A DNA stretch of 64,000 nucleotides. Origin: Strigamia acuminata. Lineage: Eukaryota > Arthropoda > Chilopoda > Geophilomorpha > Linotaeniidae. Each line of letters opens with the position of its first letter. Position 1 is the stretch's first letter. The stretch lies in assembly GCA_949358305.1 (NCBI GenBank), contig OX442314.1, positions 5,397,087 to 5,461,086 of the forward strand, written 5' to 3'. The notes below the pieces were generated by a model. It was not told where the DNA came from. It was given only the letters and a program-made list of their open reading frames with translations, and ran no database searches. A program made the translations under genes and the position numbers. Shown here piece by piece: positions 21,886-32,081 of the stretch.

Positions 21886-22352
21886 TGATATGTAAAGTTT
21901 AGGGACAAGTGTTGTCACAGTCAGTTCCGATTTACGATGGAGAGATTACCTCGTGCGTTTCCGAATTAGCGCGATTGTTACGCGATTAGTATTTCATTGT
22001 ATCATGTCCCGGAATTGTAAATCAGTTGCTATTGTTTTTATAAATTGCGTGTGTATGTACCACAACTGATTTCCCTCCATATAATGACTTATTTAATCGT
22101 CGTCTGCTCAAATGAGCATTGTGTATTATAGGAATTTGTTCTGTTCTAAGTTGTGTTTATATTTTAATAGTGTACAGGACAAATCAACCAAATGAAGTAT
22201 TGATTTGTTCTCCCTATAGTTTGTGAGGTCAAATAACCTCAAACCACATGTTATGTTTTTCCACTGCAATAAAGATGGCGGCACAATTTGTGCTTGTAAT
22301 GCAAAAGACTAAAATCAGGATTGGACTCACTTTATTGATTTAATGGCCTACA
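21886..22352 (+). repeat. Copia-2 3' LTR, full length (467 bp)
   Basis: Preceded by the purine-rich tract CCAGAGGGGG. It starts TGATATG, ends CTACA and is followed by TGCCT, the inferred target duplication. It shows the empty site (TTCTAAGTTG) of the foldback element found in the 5' LTR. Confidence 0.85.
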
Positions 22353-22529
22353 TGCCTAGCATACCTGCAGTTAATGCTTCTAAATAAATTGTTTTGTACA
22401 CAAACATTTTTACACATCAAATATGTCGTTTTGTTGTCTTCACATGGATTGCGCTTTGTATTTCTTTGTACAGTCTATTTTATAAAATCAAGTTCATTAT
22501 AAACAGGATGTATGAATTTTTTTGTATAT
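22353..22529. repeat. Right copy of 177-bp duplication flanking Copia-2
   Basis: Identical to 4085-4261. Sequence continues naturally from here into the G2 intron, so this is the ancestral side. Confidence 0.9.
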
Positions 22530-22642
22530 ATTGTTTAATTTATTACTAAAAATTCTCGTAGTATAATATTATTTGTCCATCCATAGATTAACGCCCCTGG
22601 TTCCAGGATGTTAACTTTCTCTGCTAGATTATTTAGGAATAA
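22365..22642 (-). CDS. G2 module B exons (96 nt and 110 nt)
   Basis: Exon 22642-22547 (96 nt) encodes LFLNNLAEKVNILEPGALIY, matching G1 725-820. Exon 22474-22365 (110 nt) encodes TVQRNTKRNPCE and the following cysteines, matching G1 894-1003. Both lengths and phases equal those of the paralogues. Further downstream on this strand comes Copia-2, then the duplicated 110-nt exon and the last exon. Confidence 0.8.
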
Positions 22643-22696
22643 CTGAATAATATAAAATAATTAAAAAATTGGATCACTTCCTGTAACTAACAAGTA

Positions 22697-23037
22697 CCGT
22701 ATATCTTCCAATAGCGCCCCCGTGCGCTATTTGCAAAAAAAAAATTACTCTGCGCGCTAATTGAGGCCCGCGCGTTAATCGAGGGGGCGGGTTATTTACA
22801 CGTTCAAAAAACCCAGCATTGGCCAGTTGGCCGATGCTGAGAAAAACAGCAAAAAAGGGTGACAAATGAAACGTTTTCATACGTTTCGGTACTTTTCTGC
22901 TGAAACGTATGCAAAACGTTTCGCCCCCGCGCGTTGTTTGGGGTCCGCGCGCTATTTACACCGCCAATTTTTTTCCCAGCGCGTTAATCGAGGTCTGCGG
23001 GCAAATAGAGACCCTTAGTCAAATGGAAGATATACGG
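22697..23037. mobile_element. TA-target MITE in G2
   Basis: The 341-bp insert has ends CCGTATATCTTCCA and TGGAAGATATACGG, flanked by TA. The empty site is seen in the G3 paralogue near 33232 (GACAAGTAATTTC). The interior is rich in CGCG motifs. The insertion point seems to lie in the poorly defined 83-nt exon of module B. Confidence 0.85.
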
Positions 23038-23159
23038 TAATTTCAGACAAATCAGTCACAATTCATTTGAGTACACCTATTGTACCGGTTGCAGGTGGCC
23101 CAAATATAACTGGCCCGACAATAGTAACCCTCCTCATACATGTCCGGCTGGTTGATTTT

Positions 23160-23460
23160 ATATGGGCCAGCCGGTATTTGATCTGCGATTCTATGTGCAA
23201 AATAAAAATTTAACAATGCGGCTTCAGGACCTTACATCACACACCCGTCTCGGTTCAGACCCAGCGCTCTTCTGTCTCTGCCTCTTCCTCCTACTCCTTA
23301 CACCACTCAGTTTTCACCTTCCCTGTACTGGGTCATACCACTCCGTGAGGAGGAATGACCTTAGGGCCATTGGGCGGCGTGTAGCAGTGACGCTGGTCAC
23401 CCTTGGGTGGCCAAGCAGTCACAGTGCTAACCCCATTACTGATCAATTTAAATCCTGATT
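23160..23460. repeat. Dispersed repeat also present at the window's right edge
   Basis: Shares CACCACTCAG, ACTGGGTCA and GGATGACCTTAGGGCCA-like segments with 63880-64000. Family unknown; no frame with recognisable protein. Confidence 0.45.
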
Positions 23461-23506
23461 TACAGGAATCAAGTACTTTGGATTCTAGGCTGTTGAGGAT
23501 AAGGTA

Positions 23507-24827
23507 CAGTGTTGTATCGAACTAGAACTAATAGTTCGCGTTCGCGAACTTAGTTCGTAGTTCGCGAACTTATAACGCGAACTAGTTCGCTTTTTTGAAG
23601 AACGAAAAAAACGAACGAAGTTCGTTTTTTTGACGCGAACTACGTTCTAGTTCGTTAATTAGTGCGTTCACCGGACGTTTCATGTCATAACCAATCATGG
23701 CGAATTACTGTAGTATTAAAGGATTGTAATTTGTCATTCGTTTCATAATCATGCGGAGTATGCGCGCAGAGATAAGACATAAAAAAGATTTTTTATGTCT
23801 TATCTCTGCGCGCATACTCCGATGCGTCTCAAGGTACAAACGAGCGAATAAGTAGCGATACGATGACGAAATGTTTAATAGTGTTTCTGGCGCTTCCAAA
23901 TGACGACTTGAAAAGAATTTGACAGTTGTAGAATCGTCGTGTGAGCACACTGGAGAAGTTATTGGTCTATTGCGAAAACACGCGATCAACGAGACTGACA
24001 TTTCAAGTTTCCTTTTGTTGACAACTGAGGAGTTGTGTAAATACAAGCCCCACACACACGCGCGCGCGTCCAGTGGGTAATTCTTGCGAATGAGTGTGGT
24101 GAAGTGTTGAGGTCAGGAATGTTCAAAGAGCTTTAGAGCATTGGCACGTTTTCCTCATCAGTGGTTTTGCCTGAGACGTTTTACACAGAATAAATTGGTG
24201 ACAGGCGACAAACTTTGCTTGTTGCTACAAGTTGATTAAACCGAAACACTCGTGCGAACTCCTTTCGTTTCCCATCAGTGTTTTAATCTTCTTTCTGCTG
24301 GTGTGGGAGATTTTATCATACAAATGCACTGCTTGCGACACTCGTTTGTTGTTGATTTACGCTTGATTATACCTTTGTTTGCGATGTTTCCGTTTTTTTC
24401 TTTTTTTTTTGTCTTAATCGGAGTGATTTTGAAGAGCAAATTGCGTTTGTAATTTTGCAGAAAGCGCTCTGCTTCGCTTTGTAATTGGCATGGGTTCAAA
24501 ACTGCATGTGAAATCAGATCCAATAAATAAATAAATCAACGGCTTAGATTGGAAGACTTTGCGAGTTCATAAAGTCGACTTGGAATTTTGTTTATAACTC
24601 GAGATTTAATTTAGTAACTTGAGATTGAGGACGAAAAACAAAATTTGAATTTAAAAAAAATGTTGGTAATGTAAACTGAACTAGAACTGAACTAGAACTG
24701 AACTAGAACTTAGTTCACTTTGAGATTTTTGGGGTGAACGGGAACTAGAACTAGTTCAGAAAATTGAAAACAGTGATGAACGAGAACTAGAACTAGTTCG
24801 CGATTTAGTGAACGAGATACAACACTG
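23507..24827. mobile_element. hAT-like non-autonomous element
   Basis: 1321 bp with terminal CAGTGTTGTATC inverted repeats and repeated subterminal GTTCGCGAAC/ACTAGTTC motifs. The left flank is G2 sequence similar to about 33600. The right flank is the start of a large palindrome, and no 8-bp TSD can be matched, so one flank has been rearranged. No transposase is visible. Confidence 0.7.
23754..23821. repeat. Near-perfect hairpin inside the hAT-like element
   Basis: Two arms of about 32 bp (CGGAGTATGCGCGCAGAG...) are separated by about 2 bases. Such a structure would be easily extruded or transcribed as a tight stem-loop. Confidence 0.85.
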
Positions 24828-25543
24828 TGTCGGGGGAAATCCAATTATGACATCCAACTTGACATCAGAGGTCATCTTCAAGGTTATCCATATTGTAACT
24901 CGAGAAACGTGATAGATAGAGAGAAAAGGTGAATTAGAAAGTTATGGAGAACCATCTAATTACTTTAGAACTGTTCTTAAAAAAATTATTTCTTTCCGCA
25001 AAGTTTTGAGAAAAAAAGGTGTTAAATGTTAGTCTACTCAGCTTTGTAACCTAAAACTATCATGTTGGAATGTATTTCCAAAATAAATTATTTCCTTTTT
25101 TTGTGTTTCCTCTCTTCCACTTACAAGTATGACCCAATAAAGTGTTCTAATTGAGGATTAGCTTGATTGCCTCAATAGTTTTAGGTTACTAAGCTGAGCA
25201 GACTAACATTTCAAACCTTTTTTTCTCAAAACTTTTCGGGAAGAAATAATTTTTTTAAGAACAGTTCTAGGCTAATTAGATGGTGCTCTACAACTTTCTA
25301 ATTCACTTTTTCTCTCTATCTGTCACGGTTCTCGAGTTACAATATGGATGACCTTGAAGATGACCTCTGAGGTCAAGTTGGATCATGTCATAATTGAATT
25401 TCCCCCGACGTACTACCTTTACAATCATTTTGCTAAATCAACATCTAAAACGGTTTGGAAATTATTTACTGTGAACCAGACTTTCTGCACCACCCTGTAT
25501 AACCATGACTAAAATATTTGTTTAAATTATTTGATATTAACAG

Positions 25544-25628
25544 TATTTTCGTGGATATAAAACAATGGTTAATGCATCAAAAAGCCTTATTCCCCTTCCT
25601 TTTGGACATTGTACACAAATCAATACAG
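25544..25628 (+). pseudogene. Inverted copy of the 85-nt G2 exon in palindrome left arm
   Basis: Reverse-complement copy of exon 27730-27646 (on + here). It cannot be used in G2 transcripts in this orientation, but it would let the transcript fold back on its own exon. Confidence 0.8.
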
Positions 25629-25726
25629 GTATACGTACGTAAACACGAGTAAATACACATACACACTTGGATTCAATCTCTTTACAAGCTTAGTTCTACT
25701 AGCCAATATAATCTTCTACTCTCACA

Positions 25727-26530
25727 GCTATGGTGGCCCAGAAGGGCCATCGTAATTTGTTCAAAAATAGAAAAATTTACACGTGGCCCAGGAGGGCCAT
25801 CGGCCCAGGAGGGCCAAAAAACCAAAAAATTTCAAAAATGAAAAAATTTCAAAATTCTTGAAAAGCCGTGGCCCAGGAGGGCCATCGACCCAGAAGGGCC
25901 ACCCAATTTTTTTTTAATTTTTGATAAAATATCCACGTGGCCCAGGAGGGCCATCGGACCAGGAGGGCCATCAGACCAGAAGGGCCAAAAAAATGAAAAA
26001 AAATTGGCCCTCCTGGGCCGATGGCCCTCCTGGGCCACGTGTAAATTTTTCTATTTATTGGAAAAAAATCCACGTGGCTCAGGAGGGCCATCGGACCAGA
26101 AGGGCCAAAGTCCCATTTTGATTCATTTTGACAATAAAGCTATAAATAAATAAACAATATCCATATAATAAATAATAAATAATAAATAAATAAATAAATA
26201 AATAAATAATACATTCCAAACCACCTCAACATGATCCACAGCTATGGTGGCCCAGAAAGGCCATCGTAATTTGTTCAAAAATAGAAAAATTTACACGTGG
26301 CCCAGGAGGGCCATCGGCCCAGGAGGGCCATCGGCCCAGGAGGGCCAAAAAAACGAAAAATTTGAAAAATGAAAAAATTTCAAAATTCTTGAAAAGCCGT
26401 GGCCCAGGAGGGCCATTGACCCAGAAGGGCCATTGACCCAGAAGGGCCACCCAATTTTTTTTTAATTTTTGATAAAATATCCACGTGGCCCAGGAGGGCC
26501 ATCGGACCAGGAGGGCCAAAGTCCCATTTT
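25727..26530. repeat. GGCCCAGGAGGGCCATCGG repeat clusters
   Basis: Two clusters (about 25727-26110 and 26240-26520) of a short motif, GGCCCAGGAGGGCC, itself nearly palindromic, are spaced by A-rich stretches and followed by a TAAA-rich microsatellite (about 26140-26210). The mirror cluster is at about 27130-27545. The open frames they create (GPGG-type peptides) are repeat artefacts. Confidence 0.8.
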
Positions 26531-26544
26531 GATTCATTTTGACG

Positions 26545-27022
26545 TCCCGTGAATTCCGTGAACGGGTCGGGTAACCCCGGTTTCGCGTTTGGCGGGGTCC
26601 ACGAGTACTTTGCGCAGCTGCAATATCAACATTCGCCCGATTCGGTTGTGGATGCGGGCAACAGTCGCCCGATTCGAGCGACGGGGTTTCGGGCTCGGAG
26701 TTGCCGGCGTGTGCGGATCATCATCGAGTGTTGGCGGGGAGTCAGGATTGCGGCTCGGGGCTCGTGCAACACGGATTGAGGCCGCAGATGGTGCGTGGTC
26801 CGTATAATTGGATGAAAAAAGCGTCGTATATGACACAATTGAGATTTTCAGCCGTTTGAAATGCATTTTAAAACGTACATAGTCATCTTTTTCTTGGGTT
26901 TTTATGTTTTAGACGTTTTATTTGATGTTTTAAATGTTTTAAGCCATTTTTCATACTCTATTTTTACATTTTTTGAATGATTTAGCCATTTTGGTGGTGT
27001 TTTTATGTTTGTGGGAAGTTTT
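26545..27022. other. Unique spacer of the palindrome
   Basis: A GC-rich piece (about 26545-26800) followed by a TTTTA-rich piece. The short overlapping frames on both strands have no recognisable features. Unassigned. Confidence 0.4.
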
Positions 27023-27645
27023 TGGATCATGTTGAGGTGGTTTGGAATTTATTATTTATTTATTTATTTATTTATTATTTATTATTTATTATATGGATAT
27101 TGTTTATTTATTTATAGCTTTATTGTCAAAATGAATCAAAATGGGACTTTGGCCCTTCTGGTCCGATGGCCCTCCTGAGCCACGTGGATTTTTTTCCAAT
27201 AATTAGAAAAATTTACACGTGGCCCAGGAGGGCCATCGGCCCAGGAGGGCCAATTTTTTTTCATTTTTTTGGCCCTTCTGGTCTGATGGCCCTCCTGGTC
27301 CGATGGCCCTCCTGGGCCACGTGGATATTTTATCAAAAATTAAAAAAAAATTGGGTGGCCCTTCTGGGTCGATGGCCCTCCTGGGCCACGGCTTTTCAAG
27401 AATTTTGAAATTTTTTCATTTTTGAAATTTTTTGGTTTTTTGGCCCTCCTGGGCCGATGGCCCTCCTGGGCCGATGGCCCTCCTGGGCCACGTGTAAATT
27501 TTTCTATTTTTGAACAAATTACGATGGCCCTTCTGGGCCACCATAGCTGTGAGAGTAGAAGATTATATTGGCTAGTAGAACTAAGCTTGTAAAGAGATTG
27601 AATCCAAGTGTGTATGTGTATTTACTCGTGTTTACGTACGTATAC

Positions 27646-27730
27646 CTGTATTGATTTGTGTACAATGTCCAAAAGGAAGGGGAATAAGGCTTTTTGATGC
27701 ATTAACCATTGTTTTATATCCACGAAAATA
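27646..27730 (-). CDS. G2 module B exon (85 nt)
   Basis: Encodes YFRGYKTMVNASKSLIPLPF followed by GHCTQINT. It has an AG acceptor above 27730 and a GTATAC donor after 27646. Length and phase match G3 41753-41669 and G1 369-453. It lies in the right arm of the palindrome, in the sense orientation. Confidence 0.75.
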
Positions 27731-27776
27731 CTGTTAATATCAAATAATTTAAACAAATATTTTAGTCATGGTTATA

Positions 27777-28533
27777 CAGGGTGGTGCAGAAAGTCTGGTT
27801 CACAGTAAATAATTTCCAAACCGTTTTAGATGTTGATTTAGCAAAATGATTGTAAAGGTAGTACGTCGGGGGAAATTCAATTATGACATGATCCAACTTG
27901 ACCTCAGAGGTCATCTTCAAGGTCATCCATATTGTAACTCGAGAACCGTGACAGATAGAGAGAAAAAGTGAATTAGAAAGTTGTAGAGCACCATCTAATT
28001 AGCCTAGAACTGTTCTTAAAAAAATTATTTCTTCCCGAAAAGTTTTGAGAAAAAAAGGTTTGAAATGTTAGTCTGCTCAGCTTAGTAACCTAAAACTATT
28101 GAGGCAATCAAGCTAATCCTCAATTAGAACACGTTATTGGGTCATACTTGTAAGTGGAAGAGAGGAAACACAAAAAAAGGAAATAATTTATTTTGGAAAT
28201 ACATTCCAACATGATAGTTTTAGGTTACAAAGCTGAGTAGACTAACATTTAACACCTTTTTTTCCCAAAACTTTGCGGAAAGAAATAATTTTTTTAAGAA
28301 CAGTTCTAAAGTAATTAGATGGTTCTCCATAACTTTCTAATTCACCTTTTCTCTCTATCTATCACGTTTCTCGAGTTACAATATGGATAACCTTGAAGAT
28401 GACCTCTGATGTCAAGTTGGATGTCATAATTGGATTTCCCCCGACATACTACCCTTACAATCATTTTGCTAAATCAACATCTAAAGCGGTATGGAAATTA
28501 TTTACTGTGAACCAGACTTTCTGCACCACCCTG
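27777..28533. mobile_element. TA-target foldback MITE in G2 intron
   Basis: 757 bp, ends CAGGGTGGTGCAGAAAGTCT and complement, flanked by TA (27775-27776, 28534-28535). The G3 paralogue at about 41796 has the empty site GGTTATATTTAG. The whole element is an inverted repeat with inner GTCGGGGGAAAT boundaries. A second, truncated copy forms 24828-25499. Confidence 0.85.
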
Positions 28534-28548
28534 TATTTAGAAACATAC

Positions 28549-30545
28549 CGTGTCAGTTACTTCATTATTAAGATTGATTGCTTCGTGGACGTTGAGTATG
28601 TTCCATATTTCTTGCAATGACAATTCGTTGGTGAACAATTGCCAGGGTGATATGTTATTACAGGTCTTGTTAGTTTGATTCATTAAGTTCAATTTGGCTT
28701 TGTCGATTTCATCATCTTGTGTTTCACCACAGACCGTGACAGACGGATATTGGGTAAAGCGTCGTGGAACTAGGCTCACTGTTTTTGTTATCGGTTCTTC
28801 AATGTAGTAGTTCAAACGAATTTGCAAGCAATACAGAGTGAATCCCGAGCAAATTATAATCAGAATTGTCTTAAGATCAATTGAAATTACATTTCTTTTA
28901 ATTACATTTCTTTTAATTGGCTCCTGACTCCGAGTTATTTTCTTTGTGCATTTGTCATAAACTCGGTGAAACTGATTAACCGTTCTTTTTTTCAAAATGT
29001 TTGATAGATACCAAGTGATTTCAGGCAACGAGATTAAAGATAGACCTAGAAATAGGCCCAGATTTCCTCCTAAATCTGATAATAAAGCAATAATATCATA
29101 TGTGTACCGTTCTTCATACACGTTGATTTTATTATTAGTTATTTCTACCGATGCGGATATTGTGTTTTTATCATCTGCTATGCCCGCATCAGTATATGTT
29201 ATAAATATTAACTGTTCACACGGACGTCGACATAGACAATCAGCAGTTGGATCGGTGGTTTCAATTAAATGATTTGCAATACCATACAGCTCATGGGTGG
29301 TACTAGAACATTCGCAGAGTGGTAAATCTGTCTTAGTAAAGGGTAATCTGGCAAAGAATATGTTTTATTACTTTTTATTTTTATTTTAGTTGTATTTGTA
29401 TATTATGCATCTTACCTGCACAACACACGTTTTTTTAATTTTTTAAGCAAGCATCCACGATAACATTCTTTGTATTCGTTTTCACTGGAGCATGAACTCA
29501 TGGATGAATTGAGAAATATGAACTGAAATGTAATAAGTAATAAAATAATTAGTTGCTAATTTTCACTTACAGTAAGATTTAAAAATTTACTTTGTTAAAA
29601 CTCAAATTAATTTTTAATGCTTCACCAAGGTTTTGTGTTGTTACGTACTGGTTTTTTCCGAAATCGTAGAATGACATGTAAAACTACGTGGGTGAAAATA
29701 GGAATGAATAAGAAAAATTTCATTTTCTGATATATTGCAAATAATTTAGTACGATTACTTGGTAAGGAGCTGTAGGACATACGTAGTCATAAGTTTTTTC
29801 AATAGTTGCTGTAAATAATTCTTGATGAAATGATTTACTATAAGCTACAGTTATACCAATAAATGAAATTTGTATTATCAATGAGAGGGATGTTTTTTGT
29901 TTATAGTTACAGAATTGAAATGTTGAGCACATTCCATATGATGTGTCAGTTTCCGTGAGAACAAGTGTTTTGTTTGACAATCCCTGAACATGTTAAATTT
30001 TGATTTCTTATTTAAAAAATAATTTCTACTACATTTACCTTGATTTTAATGCTGACTATCTCTTTGCTCAAATTGGTTGCTCTCCAAAGTTCTTCCATAT
30101 CATAATTTGGAATTGCCATCAGACTTTTGACCATGTTTATACATTCATTTGGGATTGAACTTAAATCAATTGGTTCAGTAGTTTTGAGGTTTTCATAAGT
30201 TTTATTCCAAAGCCTGGCCATTTCTTTTGTGTTGCCACTGCAGATCATCAAATTTGGTAGCTCAATATCTTCCGATTTGGTGGTTACGTCAACAGTCGTA
30301 GGATAACTTAAGTAATGCATTATTCTGTCGTACGTCTGGTAAGTGAGCATGCATGTGCAAAACAGGAGCAAAAACAGCCAAGCTGTGTGACGTCTTCTCC
30401 AATGATTTCTACTGTGTACGAAACCATCCAGACCTATTAAACCGCAGTTTGGTTTGTTGGCATCTTCTTTCATCATAAGTTGAATTTCTGTACGTAGTTT
30501 GCTTAATCTTTGCATGTTTCTTCTCATCAAGTAATTTTTTTGCAT
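28549..30545 (-). CDS. G2 exons 1-5: module A and start of module B of fused DEG/ENaC
   Basis: Five exons with GT-AG borders: 30545-30039 (507 nt), 29983-29759 (225), 29683-29591 (93), 29522-29416 (107) and 29347-28549 (799). Exon 1 starts at MQKNYL and holds TM1 (about residues 52-72), then ELPNLMICSGN. Exon 2 has TSYGMCSTF. Exon 4 has the ectodomain cysteines. Exon 5 carries CLCRRPCE, TM2 with LGLFLGLS, a roughly 45-residue cytosolic linker, a second TM1 and YPSVTVCGE, all in one open frame. A 15-bp tandem repeat duplicates IKRNV in the linker. Module B continues through scattered exons to 3593. The 5' part is intact, but the downstream part is badly disturbed. Confidence 0.9.
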
Positions 30546-30739
30546 TACATATATTTCTTCCTTAAACCTGCAGCAAGACGAATCGTGGCAAACTGAAACT
30601 ATGTTTGAGAAACATAGTGATCAATGTGAACAGTGGTAACACCAGAAACTACACCTACCATTCTGACATCAGTTTTGATAAGTTTGCCATCAGTTTTTAG
30701 ACAAGCTTGTCCACAGTTTTGACATAAATTTAGTTGGGC

Positions 30740-30900
30740 CATCAATTTTGACATTATTTAGTCATCAGTTTTGACATTGTTTATTCATCAGTTTTGATAT
30801 TATTTAGCCATCAGTTTTGACAAAACTCACCATCAGTTTTGACAAACCTCACCATCAGTTTTGACAAAACTCACCATCAGTTTTGACATTAGTTTCACAT
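30740..30900. repeat. Tandem CATCAGTTTTGACA repeats upstream of G2
   Basis: Seven to eight copies of a unit of about 18-24 bp built on CCATCAGTTTTGACA, 200-350 bp upstream of the G2 start codon. The position could suit a regulatory array, but the sequence alone does not show function. Confidence 0.75.
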
Positions 30901-31033
30901 ATATTCGTACATTGTTTATTTACCTATATCTTTTGTTTACTTAAAAAAATTCTCGGAAGGCAATATATTATCGACATCTGAAGTAAACATACACCAGAAT
31001 CCAAACAGTCCCGAGGTAGACGCTAATGGCCGT

Positions 31034-31400
31034 AAAATCTCCCTCGAGATGTGGTCTCAGAAACCTTCAAGATCATTTAGGACCACCAAACCATCAATGG
31101 CAATCAATTCCTTGGCACAAAATACACCCAACAAGCAGGTTAGATTAATTTTACAACTGTTTAAATCATTTTTACAACGTCCGCTGGGCGATATAAAATT
31201 GGCAACCGCGCGGCAGAAACGACTCGACGACCGTTTACCTGCGTTAGCTGATTTAGATGTCCTGTCCTTCCCAGAAAAAAAATGCGTTTTTAGTTTTTTA
31301 TTAATGATAAAGAACGGATGCTGACACCACAATGAAACAACACGAAAACGTGATTTATTATTGCTTAAACTTACAATTACATCGTACAATGAATGAAATA
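31034..31400 (+). repeat. Segmental duplicate of 2404-2775
   Basis: See 2404. Here the plus-strand frame beginning MWSQKPSRSFRTTKPSM is open to 31324. No recognised domain. Confidence 0.55.
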
Positions 31401-31639
31401 ATTTACGGAAGTCTAAACGATACATGAATTTCTACTTTTTCTATTATTTGTGCCTTTGCTGTAGAGTTTAGATTGTGACATCTCACAATGGAGGTTCAAA
31501 AGGCATTTGACTCGTCACTAAATAGTTTTTACAACAACACAAATCGAAATATAATGGCAACTGGAACAATTTGGAAAAATAGTCTGAAATTGTGTAATTG
31601 AGAAATTGTGATTTGAAAATTGTAAAGTTAACGACGATT

Positions 31640-32070
31640 TACCAAACAGATTTTGAAAGTGTTTAGAATGCAAATGTCGAACGATAATAATGACATGCAT
31701 TCACAACGTTAATCCTAGAATGCTGCTGCCGATATCGCTTAACAATTGAGATATTGGACAGTGCTGGACTGGCCCGGCGGGCTGCCGGGAAGTTTCCGGT
31801 GGCGCGTGGTGGGCCCACTGTGGCCCGTCCCTGGTTCACCATAGCCTGATCCATATAGATTTCCCGATACTAAATTTTTACCCAGTCCAGCCCTGATATT
31901 GGATATTTTTGTTCTTTTCAATAGCCTCGGTGAAACTATCAGCTAATCGAACGTTTATCAACGTGATAAAAGGCATTTGACTTATCACAAAAGATTTTTT
32001 GTGATGATTTGCAAATTCGATTATTGACAGCAGGATGAATGAAGAAAATGAGTTGTGTGGTGTTTTAAAT
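31640..32070 (-). pseudogene. Decayed DEG/ENaC last-exon copy with shared MITE
   Basis: Counterpart of 3010-3565: broken C-terminal exon sequence interrupted at the same base by the same MITE (31759-31895), lying directly 3' of the intact G3 last exon. Confidence 0.6.
31759..31895. mobile_element. hAT-type MITE, same insertion as 3101-3229
   Basis: TSD ATATTGGA at 31751-31758 and 31896-31903. Ends CAGTGCTGGACTGG and CCAGTCCAGCCCTG. It shares site and TSD with the 3-kb copy, so it pre-dates the segmental duplication. Confidence 0.85.
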
Positions 32071-32081
32071 AATCCCACAAA

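Larger units (their letters stand above)
4266..22352 (+). mobile_element. Copia-2: Ty1/copia retrotransposon with nested insertions
   Basis: This is a plus-oriented copia element: truncated 5' LTR (4266-5650, interrupted), PBS, gag (from 6786), protease-integrase (7723-8951), a 10.3-kb foldback element, integrase end-RT-RNase H (19295-21863), polypurine tract and full 3' LTR (21886-22352). Domain order PR-IN-RT-RH identifies Ty1/copia. gag and pol carry frameshifts and stops, so it cannot be autonomous. Its LTRs look identical over the 357 comparable bases. It sits about 10 bp from an exon border of G2. Confidence 0.9.
24828..28446. repeat. 3.6-kb inverted duplication (palindrome) inside G2
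   Basis: Left arm 24828-26238 is the reverse complement of 27023-28446 (coordinates sum to about 53274 along much of the arm). The spacer is 26239-27022. The arms contain most of a TA-target MITE, a G2 module B exon, flanking intron and a GGCCC-rich repeat. The left arm begins at the base after the hAT-like element's terminus. Confidence 0.9.

Noticed and set aside
25832-26537. Open frames rich in Gly-Pro and Trp-Pro-Ser in the GGCCC clusters
   Set aside because: Encoded by short DNA repeats on both strands, with no sign of a protein.
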